DNA from: Bacillota bacterium
GTDB lineage: Bacteria > Bacillota > Clostridia > Christensenellales > SZUA-584
Direction of reading: 5' to 3'
Assembly: GCA_023461435.1 (NCBI GenBank)
Contig: JAEYLC010000049.1
Location: forward strand, 1-13,254
DNA length: 13,254 bases
The position numbers were made by a program, and so were the translations under genes. Under the pieces are notes generated by a model. It did no database searches. It was not told where the DNA came from and worked only from the letters and a program-made list of their open reading frames with translations. Shown here one piece after another: positions 7,112-13,159 of the stretch (position 1 is the stretch's first letter; each line of letters begins with the position of its first letter).

Positions 7112-7942
7112 ATGTGGAATGAAATAATCTGGCCTGTCGCCGTATTGGGCGGACTTGGATTGCTGCTCGGTCTCGGACTTGCGATCGCGGCCAAGCTGCT
7201 CGCGGTGAAGGTCGATGAAAATATCGAAAAGGTGCGCGAGCTGCTGCCCGGCGCCAATTGCGGCGGCTGCGGGTTCCCGGGCTGCGACGGCCTTGCCAAG
7301 GCGCTTTGCGCGGGTGAGGCGCAGGTCAACCAGTGCAGCGCGCTCTCGTGCGATAATTTGAACGCGATTGCCGAGCTGCTCGGCGTGGAAGCCGCGCCTG
7401 CCGAGAAAAGGGTGGCACGCGTGCTGTGCCACGGCGACAGTGAAAACTGCGTCTCGCAGTACACGTATTCAGGCATTTCGGACTGCCGCGCGGCCGCGCT
7501 CGTGGCGGGCGGCCCCAAATCGTGCGCGTTTGGCTGTGTGGGGCTGCTAACCTGCGGCAAGATATGCCCGTTCGGTGCGATTTACCTGAGCGACAAGGGC
7601 ATCGCGGCGGTGGATGAAACCAAGTGCACCGGATGCGGGCAATGCGTCGAGGCGTGCCCCAAGCACGTGATCAAGGTGATGCCGCAGAACAAGAATGTGT
7701 TTATCGGCTGCCGCACGACCGAGAAGGGCAAGGCGGTGACAGTCAACTGCAAGGCGGGCTGTATCGCGTGCGGCATTTGCTCGAAGAAGTGTCCCGAAAA
7801 CGCGATCACGATGGTCAACAACCTGCCCGTGATCGATTATGACAAATGCACGGGCTGCGGTATATGCGCCGAGGTTTGCCCCAAGGGCACCATCGCGAAC
7901 ATGGATAAGCTCAGCAACGCGTGCGACGTGGTGAACAAATAA
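7112..7942 (+). CDS. rnfB: Rnf complex subunit B (polyferredoxin)
   Basis: Membrane-anchored multi-cluster iron-sulfur subunit that takes electrons from reduced ferredoxin. 276 residues. Order: N-terminal membrane helix (about 5-31); 4Fe-4S domain with C50/C53/C58 (CGGCGFPGC) plus C75 or C80; the family stretch around DCRAAALVAGGPKSC; C138/C142/C148/C152; then three ferredoxin-type motifs at C172/C175/C178/C182, C217/C220/C223/C227 and C246/C249/C252/C256. That gives at least five cluster sites, in line with clostridial RnfB. CGGAGGT precedes the ATG by about eight bases. Last rnf gene; maf starts one base after its stop. Confidence 0.97.
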   Translation: MWNEIIWPVAVLGGLGLLLGLGLAIAAKLLAVKVDENIEKVRELLPGANCGGCGFPGCDGLAKALCAGEAQVNQCSALSCDNLNAIAELLGVEAAPAEKRVARVLCHGDSENCVSQYTYSGISDCRAAALVAGGPKSCAFGCVGLLTCGKICPFGAIYLSDKGIAAVDETKCTGCGQCVEACPKHVIKVMPQNKNVFIGCRTTEKGKAVTVNCKAGCIACGICSKKCPENAITMVNNLPVIDYDKCTGCGICAEVCPKGTIANMDKLSNACDVVNK

Positions 7943-7943
7943 C

Positions 7944-8510
7944 ATGAGCACTCTCCCCGAATCCACGCGCGTGATACTCGCGTCGGCCTCGCCGAGGCGC
8001 AAAGAGCTCCTCGGCTACATCATCCCTGAGTTTGAGATTATCCCGAGCGGGATCGACGAAACGGCCACAGGGTCTCCCGCGGCTCAGGTGAAGATGCTCG
8101 CCGCGGACAAAGCGGCGGACATCGCGCGGCAGTATCCCGAGGCTTTGGTGATCGGGGCGGATACGCTCGTGGCGGTGAACCGCCGCGTGCTCGGCAAACC
8201 GGCGGATGAAGCCGAGGCGGCGGACATGTTGCGCATGCTCTCGAGCCAAGAGCACCGCGTGTACACGGGCGTGGCGGTGATCCATCAGGGCCTCACAAAA
8301 GCTGACGTCAACATGACGCGCGTGAGGTTTGCGCCGCTCTCGGATGAAGAGATTCGCGACTACATCGCGACGGGCGAGCCGATGGACAAGGCGGGCGCGT
8401 ATGGGATTCAAGGGTACGGCGGGAAGTTTATCAGCGCCGTTCACGGCGATTATTTCAATGTGATGGGGCTGCCGCTGAATATGCTCTACAATATGCTCAA
8501 AGAGATATAG
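7944..8510 (+). CDS. maf: Maf-family nucleoside triphosphate pyrophosphatase
   Basis: Cytoplasmic pyrophosphatase that hydrolyses non-canonical or specific (d)NTPs (dTTP/UTP type in YhdE-like members) to the monophosphate; linked to septum and division control. The 188-residue product is full length with the family motifs SASPRR (14-19), GADT (71-74), GKP (84-86), HRVYTG (104-109), DKAGAYGIQG (148-157) and GDYFNVMGLPL (168-178). The ATG lies one base after the rnfB stop and has no good Shine-Dalgarno of its own, so translation probably depends on ribosomes arriving from rnfB. In many Clostridia maf sits near rnf and before radC-mreB; here radC is absent and other genes intervene before mreB. 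Confidence 0.95.
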   Translation: MSTLPESTRVILASASPRRKELLGYIIPEFEIIPSGIDETATGSPAAQVKMLAADKAADIARQYPEALVIGADTLVAVNRRVLGKPADEAEAADMLRMLSSQEHRVYTGVAVIHQGLTKADVNMTRVRFAPLSDEEIRDYIATGEPMDKAGAYGIQGYGGKFISAVHGDYFNVMGLPLNMLYNMLKEI

Positions 8511-8524
8511 GTTATAAGATGATG

Positions 8525-8553
8525 AAGCCCGAGGATAAATCCTCGGGCTTTTT
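8525..8553 (+). terminator. Intrinsic terminator of the rnf-maf operon
   Basis: AAGCCCGAGGA (8525-8535), loop TAAA and TCCTCGGGCTT (8540-8550) form a perfect 11-bp stem followed by TTT, giving five T in a row (8549-8553). On the minus strand the stem is followed by CATCATC, so it serves mainly the plus strand. It lies 15 bases after the maf stop. Confidence 0.9.
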
Positions 8554-8568
8554 GGTTAAACTGTTTTG

Positions 8569-9348
8569 TTAGGTAGTCGTTTTTACGTTCCATATTCCTG
8601 CAATCAGCACGCCGCAAACAACTGCAGCAATAAAGCTTAGCAATGTACCTATAAGATAATATTCAGCATATTGCTTATCGTCCATTTTTGAGTGCCTCGC
8701 AATTGATTTTGCTGTCAGCAGCAAACCGACCGCCGCCCACTGATTCAATGGGATTAGAATCAATATTGATATACGTTCAAGTATACCGATCCATTTTCCT
8801 GAATGGACTTCCTTTTCGTTACCGCTTTTTGTATCGAGTTTCAGATCACATAAAATAGAACGTATAAGACAAGCCCCTCCCCACACGCACCCAACACCGA
8901 TACTGATCGTCCAAACCACATTATCACACGTTACATTCCAATCAGGAAGATATAATACTTGCTTAATAAATTCATAATAGCCGTAAGACGTTTGCGCAAT
9001 ATGATTTGTCACAAAGTAAACAATACCGACTATTAAAATGATATGCAGAACTTGATCGAGCACAAATGTGAGTGTGAAATATTTTTTATTCTTAAGAAAT
9101 GACTTGATACCGTCTATACCAAAATGAGTCACTGTTACTGCCATGGCACCGAACATGGCGCACCAGCTATTTAAAAGCAAATAAAAAGCTGCCAAGTTAA
9201 AAACCAATATGATCGCAATATGTCCACCCATCGCTAACCATCCGGCTTTGTCTCTCAAACATTTTTGTTCAGCCATCTGACTTGTTTGGAAAAGGAAATC
9301 ACTTATGAAGTGTGCTGCTATTACCAGCGCCAAAACAGATTTAAACAT
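8569..9348 (-). CDS. DUF3307-type integral membrane protein, partner of SatD
   Basis: Function unknown. The 259-residue protein is mostly hydrophobic with about six to seven predicted helices and one long polar loop (about 165-190). It carries the polar signature I associate with DUF3307: HFISDFLFQ (H13, D17, Q21), H43, HFGIDGIKSF (H75, D79, K82) and LDQVLH (D98, Q99, H102). These residues fall in or next to membrane helices, which suggests a metal site or a buried enzymatic centre rather than a plain anchor; that is inference. GGGGGT lies six bases before the ATG. Second gene of a minus-strand pair, 103 bases after the SatD-family gene, with a repeated foldable element between them. Low GC and different codon use from the rnf genes suggest acquisition by transfer. 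The family assignment rests on motif recall, not a search. Confidence 0.75.
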   Translation of the reverse strand: MFKSVLALVIAAHFISDFLFQTSQMAEQKCLRDKAGWLAMGGHIAIILVFNLAAFYLLLNSWCAMFGAMAVTVTHFGIDGIKSFLKNKKYFTLTFVLDQVLHIILIVGIVYFVTNHIAQTSYGYYEFIKQVLYLPDWNVTCDNVVWTISIGVGCVWGGACLIRSILCDLKLDTKSGNEKEVHSGKWIGILERISILILIPLNQWAAVGLLLTAKSIARHSKMDDKQYAEYYLIGTLLSFIAAVVCGVLIAGIWNVKTTT

Positions 9349-9370
9349 GATTTACCCCCATAAATATCAA

Positions 9371-9447
9371 CATAGCCGTTTCTGGTTGCGTTCTCAATCT
9401 GCAACCGTTTTTGGTTGCATTCTCAATTTGCAACCGTTTTTGGCTAT
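9371..9447 (-). repeat. Two 29-base tandem repeats forming paired hairpins inside an outer stem
   Basis: Unit 1 (9376-9404) and unit 2 (9405-9433) are 29 bases each and differ at three positions; a third partial copy (9434-9443) follows. Each unit holds GGTTGC, an 11-base loop and GCAACC (stems 9384-9389/9401-9406 and 9413-9418/9430-9435). ATAGCC (9372-9377) and GGCTAT (9442-9447) pair around both. The three connecting segments are each six bases, GTTTYT on the plus strand. All three differences between the units fall in loops or linkers, none in a stem. The element fills the gap between the SatD stop (9452) and the DUF3307 ribosome binding site. It could be an RNA switch for the second gene or tandem operators; function unknown. 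Confidence 0.75.
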
Positions 9448-9451
9448 AGGC

Positions 9452-10108
9452 TTACGTTTGCTTGATCTGATTAATCATTGTCGTAATTTCTTTGCTCATC
9501 CAAAGCTCGGTGTCCTTAATAATATCCCAGTCAGCCCTCTCTATAGAACGCTGTATGCTTTGATACCTCTTACCAAGTTCGTTTGCTGCTTCCATCATTG
9601 ATCCATGTTTCTCATAAGACATAACAGCATCCCACTTTTCCTTATTCCAGCCATTTAAAATATTGCAATAATATCCGAACATCAAATTCCATGTATCCGT
9701 ATAATGGTCGTCCAGCTTGGGTTCGCAATTTAATATGATGGACTCTTGCTTTTTGACATGTCCTATGAAATCCACGGCATCCCTGGCTGCATAAAACGCT
9801 GTTCCACTGAGAAGAAATGGGTCGGACGGCGGCAGATTATAATTATCTATGTCCAGTTGTCCGATACCTAATCCAATCCGTATCTTCATAGGCTGAAGAT
9901 AATATTTTAAAGTCCGAATTGCTTTCATAAAATTCTTCTCAATCACAAGAACCGCTTCGATTTCATCCCCTCTCATACATTTAAATGGAATGAATATTTC
10001 TTCCGACAAAGCGCCGTTTATTTCCTGAATTCGATTTGGTATTTCGTTCATGCCCGAAACATTGCGGGATTTGATAACATCGGCGATAACAGCTAAATAT
10101 AGATCCAT
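9452..10108 (-). CDS. SatD-family protein, cyclase/palm-like domain plus helix-turn-helix
   Basis: The name comes from the sat (secretion and acid tolerance) operon of Streptococcus mutans; its biochemical role is not established. The 218-residue protein is soluble. Seen in the sequence: strand 1 YLAVIADVIKSR with D10; the hairpin CMRGDEIEAVL with D48 and E49; KIRIGLGIGQL (75-85); SGTAFYAARDAV (101-112). This order resembles class III nucleotidyl cyclases and related palm domains, where Asp on strand 1 and Asp of the GD hairpin bind metal. A helix-turn-helix-like segment follows (about 165-193: GSMMEAANELGKRYQSIQR). AAGGGGA lies about eight bases upstream of the ATG. It is AT-rich and co-directional with the DUF3307-type gene. 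Catalytic activity is not demonstrated; the palm core could be degenerate and sensory only. Family call by motif recall. Confidence 0.72.
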   Translation of the reverse strand: MDLYLAVIADVIKSRNVSGMNEIPNRIQEINGALSEEIFIPFKCMRGDEIEAVLVIEKNFMKAIRTLKYYLQPMKIRIGLGIGQLDIDNYNLPPSDPFLLSGTAFYAARDAVDFIGHVKKQESIILNCEPKLDDHYTDTWNLMFGYYCNILNGWNKEKWDAVMSYEKHGSMMEAANELGKRYQSIQRSIERADWDIIKDTELWMSKEITTMINQIKQT

Positions 10109-10151
10109 GACAGTATCCCCTTAGTCATAAGATATCTTTTATTTTACCATG

Positions 10152-10180
10152 ATTATAAATGTATACAAATATTATGTTTG
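10152..10180 (-). promoter_or_regulatory. Possible promoter of the SatD/DUF3307 pair
   Basis: On the minus strand a perfect TATAAT lies at 10157-10152. The -35 position with a 17-base spacer reads CAAACA (10180-10175), a weak match. Transcription would start near 10145, leaving a leader of about 37 bases. The 8-base palindrome TGTATACA (10160-10167) sits in the spacer and could be an operator. Confidence 0.35.
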
Positions 10181-10195
10181 TGATTGCAGACATTC

Positions 10196-10224
10196 TACCA
10201 CAAGAACACTTGATGTGGTATAAT
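10196..10224 (+). promoter_or_regulatory. Promoter of the flavodoxin gene (extended -10)
   Basis: TGG-TATAAT (10216-10224) gives a perfect -10 box with the TGn extension. The -35 position (TACCAC, 10196-10201) is poor. The predicted start near 10231 leaves a short leader with TTTTGGAGGT before the ATG at 10257. The promoter is divergent from that of the SatD pair. Confidence 0.6.
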
Positions 10225-10256
10225 ATTCAATCATAATTCCTTTTGGAGGTTTCGTT

Positions 10257-10673
10257 ATGTCGACTGCGGTCATATACCATTCGGTCACGGGGAACACAAA
10301 AAAGGTGGCGAACGCCATCGCGGAAGCCCTTTCCTGCACGGCGCAGCCCATCAAGGAATATCCGCTCGACAACAAAGCGGATGTGATGTTCATCGGCGGC
10401 GCCATCTACGGTGGCAAGCTCGATCCGGTGATGGATTCGTTCCTGCAGGCACTCACGCCGCAAAAAGCAGGGCGCGTGATGCTTTTCTCCACAAGCGTCA
10501 AAGAATCAAAAGCGCTCGGCCTCATGAAAGAGCTGCTTAAAAATCAAGGCATTGCGGTGGATGACGAATGCTTCCTCTGCAAGGGAAAGTTCCTGTTTAT
10601 GAACCTGCGGCATCCGAACAAAGACGAGCTCGAGCAAGCGGGTGCGTTTGCGAAAAATACGATGAACAGATAA
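10257..10673 (+). CDS. Flavodoxin-family protein
   Basis: Small FMN-binding electron carrier of the flavodoxin fold. The 138-residue product begins with a beta strand and the phosphate-binding loop HSVTGNTKKVA (8-18; S9, T11, N13, T14), followed by VMFIGGAIYGGKLDP (43-57), the usual second FMN-contacting loop with an aromatic residue. GGAGGT precedes the ATG by six to seven bases. Single gene with its own promoter and terminator. With Rnf on one side and PFOR on the other, it may replace ferredoxin under iron limitation, but no Fur site was recognised. It could also be one of the flavodoxin-like oxidoreductases, so no symbol is given. GC content matches the chromosomal genes. Confidence 0.88.
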   Translation: MSTAVIYHSVTGNTKKVANAIAEALSCTAQPIKEYPLDNKADVMFIGGAIYGGKLDPVMDSFLQALTPQKAGRVMLFSTSVKESKALGLMKELLKNQGIAVDDECFLCKGKFLFMNLRHPNKDELEQAGAFAKNTMNR

Positions 10674-10700
10674 GATCGGTTTTTTCTGTGAGAAAAAAGT

Positions 10701-10738
10701 CAGCGCCGCCGTTGTGTTTTCGGCTGCGCTGTTTTTTA
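10701..10738. terminator. Bidirectional terminator between flavodoxin and amidase genes
   Basis: CAGCGCCGCCG (10701-10711) pairs with CGGCTGCGCTG (10721-10731), an 11-bp stem with one mismatch and a nine-base loop. A six-T run follows on the plus strand (10732-10737). On the minus strand the stem is followed by ACTTTTTT (10700-10693). It serves the flavodoxin gene (stop 28 bases upstream) and the convergent amidase gene (about 90 bases away). Confidence 0.85.
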
Positions 10739-10822
10739 TTTCCTCTATCCCTGATTAATTACCGTGGCATCTCGGGCGTCAACAAAGCCTCCGACTATCC
10801 GGTCATTTCTCACCGCTTTCGA

Positions 10823-11587
10823 TCAGCCGCCGAAAAACACTGTTGTGCCCTCTAAGATCGCGTCGGCGATCTTTTTCTGATAGTCCTCACGCGCGAGGTT
10901 CGCTTCTTCCATCGCGTTACTGATGTAACCGCATTCGACCAGCACACACGGCTGATTGCCGCTCTTCAATACGTAAAGCTCCTCGCCGCGCGCGTTGCCG
11001 TCCGCGTTCAGCGCCTCGTTGATGCTGTCTATAATGTCCTGCGCAAGCTGCTTGCCCTTGTCCGAACCCGGCATAAACATCACGAGCGGGCCGCTTATAG
11101 ACGAATCAGTGTGCGAGTTCATATGGATGCTGATCACAATGTCCGAACCGCTCTCCTCAATGATGCGGCGGCGTTCCGCCATGTCCTCATCCTTCGTTGC
11201 AGCGATCGCGTCATCGGTGCTGCGCGTCATGATCACAGTCGCGCCCCCGTCTTCGAGCCCTTTTTCCAGGAGCTTGGCCACTTTGAGATTGAGCTCATCC
11301 TCGCGAATCCCCGAAGCGCCGATTGCACCCGGGTCAAACCCGCCGTGCCCCGCGTCGATCACAATAGTTTTGCCATCCAGAACGTCAAGATCGGCTGTTT
11401 GTGTTTTTTGCGGTGTGAGTCCGTCAGACGCGGACGCGGGCTGGCTGCCGAAATGCTGCACGATCAGCGCAATAAGCACAGCGATGCAGCCGATCGATAT
11501 GAGCGTGATTCCGAGTTTTTTTGCGTTGAAACGGTATTTTCGGCGGCGCGGGCCACTGACCTCCATCTGTTGCCGCGGTCTGTCCAT
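10823..11587 (-). CDS. Membrane-anchored N-acetylmuramoyl-L-alanine amidase (Amidase_3, CwlD-like)
   Basis: Zinc amidase that cuts the bond between N-acetylmuramic acid and the stem peptide. From the ATG at 11587 the protein has 254 residues: a basic segment (PRRRKYRFNAKK), one membrane helix (about 24-43), a short linker, and a catalytic domain (about 70-254). Zinc ligands and catalytic residues are visible: H81 in DAGHGGFDPG, E96 in GIREDELNL, H155 in ISIHMNSH and E218 in VLVECGYISN. The open frame extends to 11677, with other ATGs there and at 11638. 11587 is preferred because it gives a normal basic-then-helix anchor and CwlD-like length, though its AAAGGA is rather far (12 bases). CwlD in Bacillus makes muramic-delta-lactam in spore cortex; whether this is that protein or a vegetative amidase cannot be told from sequence. 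It converges with the flavodoxin gene. Confidence 0.9.
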   Translation of the reverse strand: MDRPRQQMEVSGPRRRKYRFNAKKLGITLISIGCIAVLIALIVQHFGSQPASASDGLTPQKTQTADLDVLDGKTIVIDAGHGGFDPGAIGASGIREDELNLKVAKLLEKGLEDGGATVIMTRSTDDAIAATKDEDMAERRRIIEESGSDIVISIHMNSHTDSSISGPLVMFMPGSDKGKQLAQDIIDSINEALNADGNARGEELYVLKSGNQPCVLVECGYISNAMEEANLAREDYQKKIADAILEGTTVFFGG

Positions 11588-11872
11588 ACAGTCGTCCCAT
11601 CCTTTATGAAGTTTGCCACCAACACCAAACCATCCCATCGGCGCATTTGCCGCCGGAGGGACAAAAATGAAATGCAAATAATGTATGCATCTATTTTAAC
11701 CCTGACAGCGCCCGATGACAAGGAAAAAAAACGGCGGCACGCCAAACAAGTTCTGGGCTTTGCCCGCCTCTCACTCAAAATCACCGATCTTCATCACTTT
11801 TGGCGGGATTAAATGTATAAAAACAAGCTATATAGGCAGAATTATAACATTAACATAATGTGGAGGTTTTTT

Positions 11873-12907
11873 ATGTTTTCATTTATGGCGCCGTGCCTCG
11901 GCATTGACCTCGGTACAGCGAACACACTCGTCTACATGAAAGGCAAGGGGATCATACTTCGGGAACCCTCTGTCGTGGCGATGAAAAATAACAACAATAA
12001 AGATATACTGGCTGTCGGAGAAGAAGCAAAAAAGATGATCGGGCGGACGCCGGGCGGCATTGTGGCGCTGCGCCCGCTTAAGGACGGCGTCATTGCGGAT
12101 TACAACACAACTGAGATCATGCTCAAATATTTTATCGGCAAGGCCCTGCCGCAAGGCGTCATCAAGCGCAGCCCAAGGCTGGTCATCTGCATCCCCTGCG
12201 GTATCACCGAGGTGGAAAAGCGCGCGGTCGAGGAAGCGGCCCGCGCATGCGGCGCAAGAGAAGTGCTGCTGCTAGACGAGCCCATGGCCGCCGCGATCGG
12301 CGCGGGGCTTAACGTGCACCAGGCCAAGGGCTGCATGGTGGTCGATGTGGGCGGCGGCACGAGCGAAGTCGCGATCATCTCACTCGGCGGCATTGTGACC
12401 GCGAGGTCGCTGCGCATCGGCGGCAACCACATGGACGAAGCGATACTAAAGCATATCAAAAAGAATCACGGCATGGTCATCGGCGAGAGCACGGCGGAAC
12501 AGATCAAGATCGCGCTCGGCAGCGCGGTGGATCAGGGCAAGGATCAAACGATGGAGGTGCGCGGGCGCGATTTAACGTCAGGACTTCCCAAATCGATCTC
12601 CGTGGATTCCCAGAGCATACGCAGCGCGCTCTGCGAGCCCGTTCAGAACATCATCGACGCGATCAAAGGCGTGCTTGAGCAGACGCCGCCCGAGCTTGCA
12701 GCGGATATCATCAACGAAGGCATCGTCTTAACGGGCGGCGGCAGCCTGCTGCAGGGCTTTAACAGACTGGTCGCCAAGGCGACGGGCATGCCCGTGCGGC
12801 GCGCCGAGCATCCGCTCGACGCCGTGGCCATCGGCGCGGGGCTCGCGCTTGAAAGCATGGAAGCGGCTCCGTTCGAACACGAGCTGTCCACCGAGCCTAC
12901 GCAATAG
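11873..12907 (+). CDS. mreB: MreB/Mbl-family bacterial actin
   Basis: Cytoskeletal ATPase that forms membrane-associated filaments and guides cell-wall synthesis. 344 residues. Actin-fold motifs: phosphate 1 GIDLGTANT (10-18), LRPLKDGVIADY (66-77), E136 in LDEPMAAAIGAG (catalytic Glu region), phosphate 2 DVGGGTSEVA (158-167) and the adenosine motif GIVLTGGGSLL (283-293). The frame is open to an ATG at 11813, but GGAGG sits six to eight bases before the ATG at 11873, which also gives the normal N-terminus. The ATG at 11885 is a less likely alternative. The DEPMAAAIGAG and GGGTSEVAIISLGG stretches are closer to MreB than to Mbl, but the distinction is not firm. It stands alone with its own terminator; mreC, mreD and radC are not adjacent. 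No convincing promoter was found upstream. Confidence 0.93.
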   Translation: MFSFMAPCLGIDLGTANTLVYMKGKGIILREPSVVAMKNNNNKDILAVGEEAKKMIGRTPGGIVALRPLKDGVIADYNTTEIMLKYFIGKALPQGVIKRSPRLVICIPCGITEVEKRAVEEAARACGAREVLLLDEPMAAAIGAGLNVHQAKGCMVVDVGGGTSEVAIISLGGIVTARSLRIGGNHMDEAILKHIKKNHGMVIGESTAEQIKIALGSAVDQGKDQTMEVRGRDLTSGLPKSISVDSQSIRSALCEPVQNIIDAIKGVLEQTPPELAADIINEGIVLTGGGSLLQGFNRLVAKATGMPVRRAEHPLDAVAIGAGLALESMEAAPFEHELSTEPTQ

Positions 12908-12917
12908 CTTAATCACT

Positions 12918-12951
12918 GCGCGGTGAACCGGATATTCACCGCGCTTTTTTT
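12918..12951 (+). terminator. Intrinsic terminator of mreB
   Basis: GCGCGGTGAA (12918-12927), a seven-base loop and TTCACCGCGC (12935-12944) form a perfect 10-bp stem followed by seven T (12945-12951). It lies 10 bases after the stop codon. Confidence 0.92.
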
Positions 12952-13033
12952 ATTCCCAATCAACAAGTGGAGCCCCAATTGCAAAATGTTCGTGAATTCA
13001 TGTTCAACCGCGGCCCATATTCAAGGGATTTTA

Positions 13034-13062
13034 TTGACCATTCCTTCTAAAGAATATATAAT
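13034..13062 (+). promoter_or_regulatory. Strong promoter of the PFOR gene
   Basis: TTGACC (13034-13039), a 17-base spacer and TATAAT (13057-13062) give eleven of twelve consensus bases. This is the best promoter in the window and fits a highly expressed central enzyme. Transcription would start near 13069, leaving a leader of about 90 bases. Confidence 0.85.
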
Positions 13063-13104
13063 ATTTAAGATTGTGAACAGACTAAATTCCAGGAAAATGA
13101 CTTG

Positions 13105-13153
13105 CTCCTTTCGGATAGATACGTTTGATCATGATTCCAATCATTTAAGGAGG
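13105..13153 (+). promoter_or_regulatory. PFOR leader with possible Shine-Dalgarno sequestration
   Basis: CTCCTT (13105-13110) is complementary to AAGGAG (13147-13152) in the strong ribosome binding site. Between them, ATGATTCCAATCAT (13131-13144) is a perfect inverted repeat around CC that ends just before the ribosome binding site. This could be a leader RNA switch or an operator. Both matches are short and may be chance. Confidence 0.3.
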
Positions 13154-13159
13154 ATAAAT

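Noticed and set aside
6901..7560. 219-codon minus-strand frame across rnfA and rnfB
   Set aside because: Antisense to two certain genes; composition rich in Ser, Pro and Ala typical of shadow frames.
9371..9447. CRISPR array
   Set aside because: The 29-base units are directly joined with no spacers, only two full copies exist and no cas genes are present; the hairpin/repeat reading fits better.
10995..11609. 204-codon plus-strand frame opposite the amidase gene
   Set aside because: The zinc amidase motifs are clear on the minus strand; this frame is Ser-rich shadow.
11464..11784. Small minus-strand frame upstream of and overlapping the amidase start
   Set aside because: No ribosome binding site, no recognisable domain, and it overlaps the amidase anchor in another frame.
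11588..11872. Possible small gene between amidase and mreB
   Set aside because: The open frames here lack ribosome binding sites and family features; only an ATGCA/TGCAT inverted repeat near 11670-11690 and weak promoter-like sequences were seen.
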